This document shows, piece after piece, positions 8,623 to 16,390 of a DNA stretch of 36,637 nucleotides. The notes under the pieces are model-generated. The model did no database searches. It was not told where the DNA came from and was given only the letters and a program-made list of their open reading frames with translations. The stretch is taken from NCBI GenBank assembly GCA_013289695.1, contig JABCZK010000045.1:1-36637 (forward strand), written 5' to 3'. The position numbers and the translations under genes are program-made. Source of the stretch: Acidobacteriota bacterium. GTDB lineage: Bacteria > Acidobacteriota > Terriglobia > Acidiferrales > UBA7541. Each line of letters starts with the position of its first letter. Position 1 is the first letter of the stretch.

Positions 8623-8723
8623 ACGCCCTTCCCGCAGAAATTGAAATCGCCCCCGAGATTCGCTTCGGCAGATGTCTGATGACCCGCCTTACCAGGTACA
8701 TGAAAAATAAAGCTCGGGGTTAG

Positions 8724-9716
8724 TCATTCCAATTTGACTGTAACGAGCCGCAGCGCATCCGGCGAAAGCCCGCGCGACTTTTCAACGTGTGCGCTGTGGG
8801 CCGTCATGCTCACTTCATCGCCCAGATAGCAAGCGACTGCGAACCCAACACTGGGAAGACTCTTGGTGCCAAGGTTATTCCCGGACGCGGTGTCGAAACG
8901 ATCGATTTTGGTTTGGGTGGGCGGTTTTTCGCCAGCGAATTGGTACAGTTCCGCCGCAACGCCCTTGGCGAAAAACCAATCGTGGTAACGAGCGCCTCGG
9001 ACCGTATCTAAGGGCAGCATTCGGATTTGTCCCGATTCATCAATCGTAGCAATCGCGTACTTTGGATCGTCGCCCGACTCAAGAACGACGCTCGCGCCAC
9101 GATCATCGACCGACATCCGGTGAGTATGAACGACCTTCCATTGACCGCCATCGGTTGTCGGCTGAAATTCAAACGGCATTATCACTTGATCGCTAGGGTT
9201 TAGTATCGCGCCTCCGTAGGTTCGAGCTTCTTGATCCCTTCCCTGCCGTGGACGATAGCCCACAACGATGGTCATACCGGATTTCGTCTCGGCCATCGCC
9301 ACGGGTTGGAAATCGAGAGACACGGTTCGCTGAGACCGAAGATTGCCCTGCGGGTCGAAACGGTAGATGTGCATCAGGCCACGCGCCGCCTCATCGCCGG
9401 GATTGGTGAGTACAACCAAGCCTTCCGCCGCAGGTGAAATGGCTTGAATCGACCAATCTGGTCGCGGAACTGTGAACAACAGTGTCGCCCCGTTCTTGGC
9501 CACGCGCATAACGGAGACAGGTTCTCCACCAGGCCGGGCATTCATCGGAATGCGATAGAGTTGTCCATCCTCGTCACAATTCGATCTCCCGTATCCATCG
9601 TTCATTAATGCACCAGAGATTACTACGTCGCTTGTGATCTGCTGGCCGGAGCTTGGATAGATCACTCCCATGCTTGCAACAGCTATGGCGACGGCCAATA
9701 TAAATCGCAATCTCAT
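8724..9716 (-). CDS. Exported protein of unknown function (possible beta-propeller)
   Basis: 330 residues with a clear signal peptide (MRLRFILAVAIAVASMG.., cleavage near SSGQQ). ATG 9716 has AAGGAG 4-5 nt upstream. The body is made of short beta-rich segments with repeated patterns such as LYRIPMN, IYRFDPQGNL, IATIDESGQIRML and IDRFDTASGN, which read like blades of a propeller. I cannot assign a family or a catalytic site. Probably periplasmic or outer-surface. The nearest genes are unrelated, so context gives no clue beyond being island cargo. Confidence 0.8.
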   Translation of the reverse strand: MRLRFILAVAIAVASMGVIYPSSGQQITSDVVISGALMNDGYGRSNCDEDGQLYRIPMNARPGGEPVSVMRVAKNGATLLFTVPRPDWSIQAISPAAEGLVVLTNPGDEAARGLMHIYRFDPQGNLRSQRTVSLDFQPVAMAETKSGMTIVVGYRPRQGRDQEARTYGGAILNPSDQVIMPFEFQPTTDGGQWKVVHTHRMSVDDRGASVVLESGDDPKYAIATIDESGQIRMLPLDTVRGARYHDWFFAKGVAAELYQFAGEKPPTQTKIDRFDTASGNNLGTKSLPSVGFAVACYLGDEVSMTAHSAHVEKSRGLSPDALRLVTVKLE

Positions 9717-9808
9717 AGCGCTCCTTGGTTAGCAGTAGGAGAATGGCGCGTTAGACTCGCATTGTACACTGTGGAGTCATTGTAGTGGCTGATTAATGCC
9801 GTCACCCG

Positions 9809-9870
9809 AGAAGTGAAGTCCTAGCCGGGAAGATGTCCGGCTGCGCGGTGGTCGGGAGTTAGGCGAGTGA
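9809..9870. repeat. Dispersed intergenic repeat, copy 2
   Basis: Contains AAGTGAA, then AGATGTCCGG-N3-CGCGG, then TCGGGAGTTAGGCGAG. The first half matches 10456-10500 and the second half matches 5186-5230. GCCGG/CCGGC at about 9823-9842 forms a small inverted repeat. Confidence 0.45.
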
Positions 9871-9913
9871 GCGTTCCAGTAGTACACTCCCTCTTTCAGA
9901 GGAGTCGCGCACA

Positions 9914-10444
9914 GTGCCGAATCCCAAATTCTTGAGCGTCGTCATTCTTTGCCTGAGCATAACCGCGAGTCTCGCTATGGCCGGAGATGATGCCAGCGGT
10001 CCCATTCACTACAGTACCGACCTTTCTCGCTCATTTACGACATATGGGATGTCCGAACAAGATAACGAATGGAGTGCGTCTCTAGTAGAGAGATTGAAAT
10101 ATAGCCGGTCCGTTGTCCACTTTGTAAGAACATCCCTCCCGTTGCAAGCGGATAAGAAAACTGTGCAAGGAGCCATATACCAAGGAGTAGAAAAGACAGA
10201 TTATTTCTATGTCGCGACTGGCGATGCGATGTTGAAATTGGGCACTACGTGGGCGTACAGCCCTGGTGTGGACGGGTTCTCGATGTGCGCGCCCAAATCG
10301 CGGAATTTCATCGTCTGCCTTAACTTAGGTGGTGGTGTGCCGTTTCTTTCAAGCTCACCTGTACAAAGAGGGAAAGTGACCTGGAATGGCCACGACTGGA
10401 ATAGGTTTGAAAAATCGAATCCCACAGCCCAAGCTCCTGATTGA
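9914..10444 (+). CDS. Exported protein of unknown function
   Basis: A 176-residue protein with a signal peptide (hydrophobic residues about 6-23, SLAMAGDD cleavage region). The GTG 9914 start has GAGGAG ten bases upstream. The mature part has two Cys (in FSMCAPKS and FIVCLNLG) that could form a disulfide, and no motif I recognise. Base composition is more AT-rich than in the neighbouring amidoligase cluster, in keeping with island cargo. It stands alone between two dispersed repeat copies. Confidence 0.7.
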   Translation: MPNPKFLSVVILCLSITASLAMAGDDASGPIHYSTDLSRSFTTYGMSEQDNEWSASLVERLKYSRSVVHFVRTSLPLQADKKTVQGAIYQGVEKTDYFYVATGDAMLKLGTTWAYSPGVDGFSMCAPKSRNFIVCLNLGGGVPFLSSSPVQRGKVTWNGHDWNRFEKSNPTAQAPD

Positions 10445-10455
10445 CGCCCTCACGG

Positions 10456-10500
10456 AAAAGTGAATTTGCCCTGGCGAGATGTCCGGTTACGCGGATATGA
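10456..10500. repeat. Dispersed intergenic repeat, copy 3
   Basis: AAAAGTGAA, an 8-10 nt spacer, then GAGATGTCCGG-N3-CGCGG, as in 9809-9870. It lies just after the stop of the exported-protein gene, as copy 2 lies just before its start, so the two copies bracket that gene in direct orientation. Confidence 0.45.
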
Positions 10501-10686
10501 CTTTACCTATACTTGCAGTAAAGGGGATTTGCTTCTTGCAAGTTCACACCTCCGTAGCCAGCGAAAAAGATGCATAGATGGTCTGCGCCCTTGAATTCAG
10601 CGAATCGAAACCAAAATGACTGTATCTGTTTGCCATCGGAGAGGAGCACAACGAGATGGCGCTCCTTTAATTTGCTTCGTAGGAGC

Positions 10687-10986
10687 TTCCATCCCATTTT
10701 GGCGGAACTTGCGATAGCGAAGGCAGGGTTTCACGCGATGCGGAGGTTTCGTACGACTTGGTTGCGTAAGCAGCGAGCACCGGAAAACCTCATCAAGCTC
10801 TGGCTAGGCCACGCGGAGCAATCGGTGACTGATGGCTACTCCAAGCTCGCTGACGATGTGGAGTTTCGCAAGGAAGTCACTGAAAAACTCGGAACGCGAT
10901 TTGAGATTCCCGCCTACGAGGAAAAGCCAGTGATACCTATGAGACGTAGAAAATCGAAAGAACGGGCGGTTGGCGTTGCTGCTTAA
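10687..10986 (+). pseudogene. Tyrosine recombinase (integrase), C-terminal remnant
   Basis: Only the last hundred or so residues of a phage-type integrase remain. Seen: the HxxR box in GFHAMRRFRTTWLRK, the LGH box in LWLGHAEQSVTDGYSKL, and the nucleophile Tyr (TAC at 10837-10839). The N-terminal DNA-binding domain, the first catalytic Arg and the Lys are absent, and the in-frame sequence before about 10687 does not look like integrase. It sits 25 nt from the tRNA-Arg 3' end, exactly where an element-encoded integrase is expected. The loss suggests the island can no longer move by itself. Confidence 0.85.
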
Positions 10987-11008
10987 ATCCCAATCGCTGT
11001 GGGGATTA

Positions 11009-11059
11009 GAGTGGCGCGCCCGGAGAGATTTGAACTCCCGACCCTCTGGTTCGAAGCCA
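11009..11059. repeat. Right attachment-site repeat within tRNA-Arg(UCG)
   Basis: Direct repeat of 214-264 (50 of 51 positions identical). It includes the 3' end of the intact tRNA-Arg gene through the anticodon loop, plus three bases beyond CCA. It marks the island side at which the full tRNA was kept. Confidence 0.85.
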
Positions 11060-11088
11060 GATGCTCTATCCAGCTGAGCTACGGGCGC
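11012..11088 (-). tRNA. tRNA-Arg(UCG)
   Basis: A 77-nt cloverleaf on the minus strand. The acceptor stem GCGCCCG pairs with CGGGCGC, the discriminator is G and CCA is encoded. The anticodon arm is CTGG-CTTCGAA-CCAG, giving anticodon TCG (reads CGA). The T arm is GGGAG-TTCAAAT-CTCTCC type. Its 3' portion is duplicated at 214-264. Confidence 0.95.
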
Positions 11089-11234
11089 GTGCCGTAATCT
11101 TACCAAAATTCGGGTGCCGGGAGATGGAGTGTGGGGTTCAAATCGCGGGGAGCGGAAGGAACCTTGACGGCGCGCAGAACCGTGCCCGGTTCCCGGTGCA
11201 GGTCAAGACAACGTGGAGGAAGGCAGCGAAAAAT

Positions 11235-11311
11235 TGGTGGGCCTGGGTAGAGTTGAACTACCGACCTCACCCTTATCAGGGGTGCGCTCTAGCCAACTGA
11301 GCTACAGGCCC
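11235..11311 (-). tRNA. tRNA-Ile(GAU)
   Basis: A 77-nt cloverleaf on the minus strand. The acceptor stem GGGCCTG pairs with CAGGCCC, the discriminator is A and CCA is encoded. The anticodon arm is CACCC-CTGATAA-GGGTG, giving anticodon GAT. It is transcribed toward tRNA-Arg 146 nt downstream, perhaps as one unit, and it is not next to rRNA here, where this isoacceptor is often found. Confidence 0.95.
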
Positions 11312-11594
11312 AACGGAATTGCCACAGAAAAAATCTACGACCTCTTCATGTTACACGGGCTTAGCTGTGATTTCAATTGGGTACAACCACGCCCGTTCGG
11401 GTACAAGACATCAACTGTGGTGCCAAACGCTCAACAGTTTCGCGCTTGAAAGCGTCTGTGAAGTGAGCGTAGCAATGTCAGCCTCCGCAGAATAGAAGCC
11501 CATTTCAGGATCGAAGCTAACGGATTCGCGTCATCGTTGTGCAGCGGGAAACGTGCGTTGCAGCGAAAACGCCAAAGCGGTCTCGGCAACGCCA

Positions 11595-12800
11595 CTACGA
11601 GGACGGTTTGTCGGGCACAGGTGCGGTGGCGAGGAAATCTTTGCGGAAGCGCGCGGAGTAGGAATCGAGCAATTCCGCGATGCGTTGGGGCTTGGGAGCG
11701 CGCAGAATAAATCCCGCGTGATATTTTTTCACGATGCGCTGCACGATTTCGGGACCGTTGTAGGCGGAGGTGTCCGGAGTTTCCTGGCGTGCCAGCGAAA
11801 GCACCACGCCTGCGTAATCGCGGCGGCGCTTCGGCAACACATACGGCGTCTTACCCGCATTGGTTTCGATACGCGCCCACTCGCGCCAGAGATTGACTCC
11901 GGTGGCGGCCTCTACGGCGTCTGAAATGTAAGCACCGCCAACGCGCGAGGCAATTTCGATGAAGTAGAACTTCCCATCCGCGTGCGCGCGAAGAAATTCG
12001 GCGTGCGTGACGCCGCGCACCAGGCGTAGCGCCTGGATCAAATCGCGATTGATCTTCCTCAGCAGCTTGGCTTCCGGCGCTGTCCGCAAAAGCGTGCGCG
12101 TGGTGAACACTCCTCCTTCGTGTGAAGTATCGAGCGGCGGCGAGCCGTATGCATGGACTTCCGCGAACACCACTTTGCTCTCGGAAACGATGCTGTCCAC
12201 GTGGAACACGTCGCCCGGAACAAATTGCTCGAGCAAGTAATGCGATTGCTCATCGCCCAATTGATCGAGCAGCGGCCAAAGATCCGCGGCGGCGTGAATT
12301 TTCTTCATGCCGATGCCGGAAGCCTGCGAGCGGGGTTTCAACAGCCACGGCGGATTCACGCGCGACATGAATTCATGCAGTCCGGCGTGGTTGAGCACGT
12401 GAATAAATCCCGGGACGTTGATCCCAGCCTCTTTCGCGCGGCCGCGCATGGCTAGCTTGTCACGGAAATGGCGCACGGTGGTGAGGCCCATTCCTGGGAT
12501 GCGCAGATGTTCGCGCAATGCCGCGGCATTTTCCATGTCGAATTCATCGAGCGCTACGATGCGGTCAATCGGCTGCCAGCGCGCCATGTAACTTACAGTA
12601 TTGATGATCGCCCAGGTGGGCAGGTCCGGCGGCATGTAGAACATTTCGTCGATGGATTCGCGCGGCCAGTCGCCGTCGCGGAATTTTTCCACCGTGAGCA
12701 GCAGCACGCGGCAGCCTTGCGCTTTGCAGGCCCGCAGAAATTCCTGGCCTTTTTCGTAGGAGGTGATGCAGAGAATCGTCAACGGGCGCGCTTCGGGCAA
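11595..12800 (-). CDS. ATP-grasp carboxylate-amine ligase
   Basis: A 401-residue ATP-grasp enzyme of the carbamoyl-phosphate/biotin-carboxylase-like group, predicted to form an amide or peptide bond through an acyl-phosphate. It has an N-terminal Rossmann-like pre-ATP-grasp part (TILCITSYEKG near the start), the ATP-binding Lys155 in WLLKPRSQASGIG, the adenine-contact segment YLLEQFVPGD (Glu191) and the Mg-binding segment FIEIASRVGG (about 281-289). Start chosen: TTG 12800, with GGAGG at 12807-12811 six bases upstream; the frame runs on to 12872 without a better signal. Substrate unknown. It is the last gene of the amidoligase cluster on this strand. Confidence 0.88.
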   Translation of the reverse strand: MPEARPLTILCITSYEKGQEFLRACKAQGCRVLLLTVEKFRDGDWPRESIDEMFYMPPDLPTWAIINTVSYMARWQPIDRIVALDEFDMENAAALREHLRIPGMGLTTVRHFRDKLAMRGRAKEAGINVPGFIHVLNHAGLHEFMSRVNPPWLLKPRSQASGIGMKKIHAAADLWPLLDQLGDEQSHYLLEQFVPGDVFHVDSIVSESKVVFAEVHAYGSPPLDTSHEGGVFTTRTLLRTAPEAKLLRKINRDLIQALRLVRGVTHAEFLRAHADGKFYFIEIASRVGGAYISDAVEAATGVNLWREWARIETNAGKTPYVLPKRRRDYAGVVLSLARQETPDTSAYNGPEIVQRIVKKYHAGFILRAPKPQRIAELLDSYSARFRKDFLATAPVPDKPSS

Positions 12801-12862
12801 CGATTGCCTCCGAGAATTGCGGCGAGTTACAGACCGCGATCGACGATTGCCACGCCACAAGT

Positions 12863-12880
12863 GGCGCACCAAAGTGCGCC
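12863..12880. repeat. Short perfect palindrome
   Basis: GGCGCAC-CAAA-GTGCGCC: a 7-bp stem with a 4-nt loop, in the 123-bp gap between the ATP-grasp and esterase genes. It has no T-run on either strand, so it is not a standard terminator. It may be a REP-like dispersed element. Confidence 0.4.
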
Positions 12881-12923
12881 GCTACAAAATCAACTTCTTC
12901 CGTTCCCAGCAAGTAAGCGCGGA

Positions 12924-13748
12924 TTATACTGCGGACTCCCCGGCGGGAAATAAGAATTGCAGGAAGGGGCCGACGCGCTGGGCCCATGCGGCTTCGTTGT
13001 GCTGCGCGCCGTCAATCACTTCGAAGTGCAGATCGCGGCGATCCTGCCAGCCTCGTTTGAAAAGTGTATCGCGCAGAGCGGTGACGTTCGCAACGGTATG
13101 GGTATCTTCCTTCGTGCCCACATCGAGCCAGATGCGCGGCCGGGCCGCGAGCGGCGCGCTGGCGGCAAAATCCAGAATAGCGCGGCGGTTCCACCACACG
13201 GACGGAGAGAGCACGGCGAGCTTGCCGAAAACTTGCGGATACTTCAGGCCCAGATAGATCGTCAGCAGACCGCCAAGCGACGAGCCGCCCAGGCCGGTAC
13301 TGGCGGAGCCGCCGAGCACGCGGTATCGCGTTTCGATGAACGGTTTTAATTCTTCCAGCAAAAGGCGGCCATATTTATCGGCCTTGCCGCCGCCCAGTTT
13401 CCGATCGCGTGTGGGTGTGTATTCGTTGATGCGCTGTTTGCCGGTGTTGTAGATGCCGACGATGATCAGCGGCTGAATCGCGCCTTGCGCAATCAACGCG
13501 TCGGCCGTTTCGCCCACGCGCCAGTACATGCCGGGAATAAAAGAGGTCGAGGGATCAAAAAGATTTTGGCCGTCTTCCAGATATAGTACGGGGAATCGCA
13601 GGTCCGGACGTTTTTGATAAATTCCCGGCAAATAAACAATCAGATCGCGTTTCTTGCGCAGAAAACGCGAAGAAAAGCTATCGTGTTTCTGCAATTGCCC
13701 CGGCCCAGCGGTGGCGAGTTCGGCGGTCAGTTCTGGGGTGAAAGGCAA
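12924..13748 (-). CDS. Alpha/beta-hydrolase esterase (COG2819/Fes-like)
   Basis: A 274-residue hydrolase of the putative-esterase group that includes enterochelin esterase. The nucleophile elbow is GGSSLGG with Ser157, the His is His250 in GAQHNEAAW, and an Asp in DVGTKED is a plausible third member. The YLEDGQNLFD segment is typical of the group. No signal peptide is seen, so it is likely cytoplasmic. TTG 13748 is taken as start because GGAGGAG lies seven bases upstream. In its neighbourhood it could cleave an ester or amide made by the ligases. Substrate unknown. Confidence 0.88.
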   Translation of the reverse strand: MPFTPELTAELATAGPGQLQKHDSFSSRFLRKKRDLIVYLPGIYQKRPDLRFPVLYLEDGQNLFDPSTSFIPGMYWRVGETADALIAQGAIQPLIIVGIYNTGKQRINEYTPTRDRKLGGGKADKYGRLLLEELKPFIETRYRVLGGSASTGLGGSSLGGLLTIYLGLKYPQVFGKLAVLSPSVWWNRRAILDFAASAPLAARPRIWLDVGTKEDTHTVANVTALRDTLFKRGWQDRRDLHFEVIDGAQHNEAAWAQRVGPFLQFLFPAGESAV

Positions 13749-13979
13749 ATCCGCACTCCTCCGGTTGCTGCGTTAACAATGGCACAAAAAAGACTCGTCG
13801 CCCGCGGCGCGGACCGGGAACCACATTTCCATTGTAGTTTGGCAGCAAACATTTAGGATAGCAGAGTTGAAATTCCAGGAAGGATTCTTTCCGTTCCGCC
13901 ATCACGCAAACGCCGTATAATATCGCGCGCTTCAGGCGTTCGCCCGCGTTCCCGGCGGCCGCCTGCACGCAGGAGCAAC

Positions 13980-14711
13980 ATGAAAAGGGAATATCATCGC
14001 TGGTATTCGCACCGCCTGGGAATGGAATTGGGTGTGGTGGTGTACGGGCATTTTGGCCCGCCGCTCGTGGGATTTCCCACCAGCGCGGGGGATGAGTGGG
14101 AACTCGAGGGGCAAGGCCTGATCGGAAGCCTCGCGCCGCTGATTGACGCCGGACACGTGAAATTTTTCAGCGTGAATTCAGTGAACTGGGCAGGATTTTA
14201 CAATAAGGGCGCGCATCCTTTTCATCGCAGCTACGTGCAATCGCAATTCGATGCCTACGTGCGCGAGGAAGTGGTTCCCTTCATCTGGGACAATTGCCAA
14301 TCGCCGGGCCTTGCGATTTCCACGATGGGCGCCTCGTTCGGTGCGTACCATGCTGCGAATACTTTGTTCAAGCATCCGGACGTGATCCGGCGCTGCTTCG
14401 CGCTTTCCGGCGTTTACGATATTCGCGGATTTATGAGCGGAATGTACGACGACAACACTTATTTCAACAATCCCGTGGATTATCTGGCGAATCTTTCGGA
14501 CCCGAATATTTTCGGGCAGTTGGCACAGTGCGACATCCATATCGCCACCGGCAACGGGCCTTGGGAGAACAGCGGGCCGTCTTATCGGCTATCGAAGATT
14601 TTGGCGGATAAGGGTATTCGGCATTCGCTCGATGATTGGGGCCCGCAGGGCGGGCACGATTGGCCGTTCTGGAAGCATCAGATGTGGGAATACATTACCA
14701 GATTATTTTGA
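13980..14711 (+). CDS. Esterase, COG4947-like alpha/beta hydrolase
   Basis: A 243-residue predicted esterase, different in family from its neighbour. The nucleophile elbow is MGASFGAYH with Ser119, and the probable catalytic His is His226 in GGHDWPFW. The N-terminal YHRWYSHRLGMELG pattern is characteristic of this group as I recall it. ATG 13980 has GGAG six bases upstream. It is the only cluster gene on the plus strand: it diverges from the other esterase and converges on the M29-like gene, with 7 nt between the two stop codons. No signal peptide. Confidence 0.85.
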   Translation: MKREYHRWYSHRLGMELGVVVYGHFGPPLVGFPTSAGDEWELEGQGLIGSLAPLIDAGHVKFFSVNSVNWAGFYNKGAHPFHRSYVQSQFDAYVREEVVPFIWDNCQSPGLAISTMGASFGAYHAANTLFKHPDVIRRCFALSGVYDIRGFMSGMYDDNTYFNNPVDYLANLSDPNIFGQLAQCDIHIATGNGPWENSGPSYRLSKILADKGIRHSLDDWGPQGGHDWPFWKHQMWEYITRLF

Positions 14712-14718
14712 ACTGACG

Positions 14719-15744
14719 TTACGCCAGGCCCAGCCGCGCCAGCATGTAGCGGCCTTTTTCGATTACTTGTTCTTCGTCAATCCACACGTCGCAGCGGCGG
14801 GCCAGCACGTCCACATGCGTACGAGAACTCCACGCGGCGTGGGTTTGGCTGCCGTAGGGATCGCCAAACGCCAAATGCACGCCGGGTAATTTTTCGTCCT
14901 GGAGCAGTACGCCGATCATGTCCGATAGGCTGAGATTGGTGCCGAAGGCCAGCTCGCCGACGCGGTCGCTATTTTCATCCGTGTGGCAGTAACTCCAAAA
15001 CTCCTCTTCCAAATCCTTGCGCTCGCAGGTGGCTCGCCGCAGACGGCCCGCCTGAATTTCCAGCACCAGCGGCGTGCGCTGCAGGTCGCCATATTTTCCG
15101 CAGAAATGGTCGCCGGCGGTGCCGTCGCAAACGAAAGTGCCGTCCACTTTCGCCGGCGTGGTGAAAACTTCTCCGGCGGGAAGATTCGACCAATAACGGC
15201 GGCTGATCAGACCGCTGGTCTTGACCCAATCCAGCGCGGAATCGAAAGTAGCGACGAGCGAAGTGCCGGCCTCCGTGCGCACGGTGAGCGAGCGCGCGGA
15301 ATGCATGCGCTGCAGAAGTTTTTCGCTCAGGCGATCCACCATGTTGTAATCCGCACGCATGCCCTGCTGCATGATTTTGGGCGTGACGCCAATCATGTGC
15401 GCGTAGCGAATGTGGCGGCGCTCGACGACTCCCACAATGTCTTTGCGCGCGCCAAGCTCGCCGGTCATCGGTTGCATGCACAAAATCCCGGCGTCGGCGC
15501 GGCCCAGCGCGTCCAGCACTTGCTGCGGTGCGCGCTTCAGGGGGCGCGGCGCAAGATCTTCGAGCAGAAAGCCTTCGCAAATTGCGTCGCGTTCTTTCAG
15601 CGCGGCGGCGAGGCTCGCGGCCACGGCCTTGCTGGAAAGATCGGCGATTAGCGCAACGCGTTCGCCCGGCTGAATCGCAAGGCAAGTTTCAATGGCGTTG
15701 CGCGCGCCAGGCAGCAGCTCTGGTTGTGCGGGTCCGAATTCCAT
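14719..15744 (-). CDS. M29-like aminopeptidase/metallohydrolase
   Basis: A 341-residue protein resembling the M29 thermophilic-aminopeptidase family (COG2309), which uses two metal ions to trim N-terminal residues. Likely ligands can be placed in the C-terminal half: Glu264 in GELAFGTN, His290 in HLAFGDPY, Tyr297, and His310 with Asp312 in THVDV. ATG 15744 is used as start because similarity begins at once (MEFGPAQPELLPGARN). The longer frame to 15939 overlaps the next gene and looks random; the ribosome site is weak. In this cluster it may process the peptide bond made by the ligases. A related role such as a ring-opening dioxygenase is known in the same fold, so the reaction is not certain. 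Confidence 0.82.
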   Translation of the reverse strand: MEFGPAQPELLPGARNAIETCLAIQPGERVALIADLSSKAVAASLAAALKERDAICEGFLLEDLAPRPLKRAPQQVLDALGRADAGILCMQPMTGELGARKDIVGVVERRHIRYAHMIGVTPKIMQQGMRADYNMVDRLSEKLLQRMHSARSLTVRTEAGTSLVATFDSALDWVKTSGLISRRYWSNLPAGEVFTTPAKVDGTFVCDGTAGDHFCGKYGDLQRTPLVLEIQAGRLRRATCERKDLEEEFWSYCHTDENSDRVGELAFGTNLSLSDMIGVLLQDEKLPGVHLAFGDPYGSQTHAAWSSRTHVDVLARRCDVWIDEEQVIEKGRYMLARLGLA

Positions 15745-15797
15745 CAAGATATTGTAAATAGGGTCGGCGAGTTTTGCTATTGGATTGAATCGATGAG

Positions 15798-16337
15798 TTA
15801 GCTTGGTGTTTGCATCGTGAGCGCCATTCGTCGGAACGAAAACTGTTTGAATTCTGTCACAATCGTCGCCCTCGAAGCGAAGAGAATCTCGTGACGAAAA
15901 ATCGTCGGTCGACGTAATGTCAACTCGTCGTATCCCCAATCACCGAAATTTGGGTACTCGCCTGAAGGAAATAACTCCACCTTGCCAGGCAGGCTGAGAT
16001 CGATTCGGGAAACACATTCGTATCGCAGTAGGTAGAATCGTTTAGGACTGCGGTCTGATATCACAGATAGGCGAACCTCGGCCCTGCAAGGATTCCTGCC
16101 GCGACGTCTGTCCCCTGTAGGGGCCGCGAGTTGATCACCCACTTCCAATCTTGCGAGGGTCCCGTCGTGGAGGACCAGCGCGTCCCGAAAGAAAGCGCGG
16201 CCGGACGAATTCATCTTCGGCAAAATCTTCGCGAGCTGCTTCTTGTAAGCCTCAAACCTCCGCCGCCAATGTTTGGTTGCTTTCTGCCAATGCGGGGTTT
16301 GAAAGCTGATCCAGAGCTCTCGAGTGAAATATTTCAT
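15798..16337 (-). CDS. Uncharacterised protein (DUF4085-like start)
   Basis: 179 residues, soluble and rich in Arg, Lys and aromatic residues. The N-terminus MKYFTRELWISFQ recalls the DUF4085 group, but that family is longer, so the match is tentative. There is no signal peptide, metal motif or membrane segment. ATG 16337 is preferred over GTG 16343; neither has a good ribosome site. The gene lies 53 nt upstream of the M29-like gene and 53 nt downstream of the permuted ATP-grasp gene on the same strand, so it could be co-transcribed. It may also be a later insertion, since its basic, tryptophan-rich character differs from that of its neighbours. Confidence 0.6.
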   Translation of the reverse strand: MKYFTRELWISFQTPHWQKATKHWRRRFEAYKKQLAKILPKMNSSGRAFFRDALVLHDGTLARLEVGDQLAAPTGDRRRGRNPCRAEVRLSVISDRSPKRFYLLRYECVSRIDLSLPGKVELFPSGEYPNFGDWGYDELTLRRPTIFRHEILFASRATIVTEFKQFSFRRMALTMQTPS

Positions 16338-16390
16338 TGCCACATGGTCGACTTTCGACCTGCGGTCTAACGATCAATGCTCATTTCTAA

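Noticed and set aside
10503..10697. 64-codon minus-strand frame beside the integrase relic
   Set aside because: No ribosome site, overlaps the point where integrase similarity begins, and no recognisable features. It may be debris.
13916..13921. TATAAT box upstream of the plus-strand esterase
   Set aside because: A good -10 match 59 nt before the start codon, but no acceptable -35 at 16-18 nt, so not reported as a promoter.
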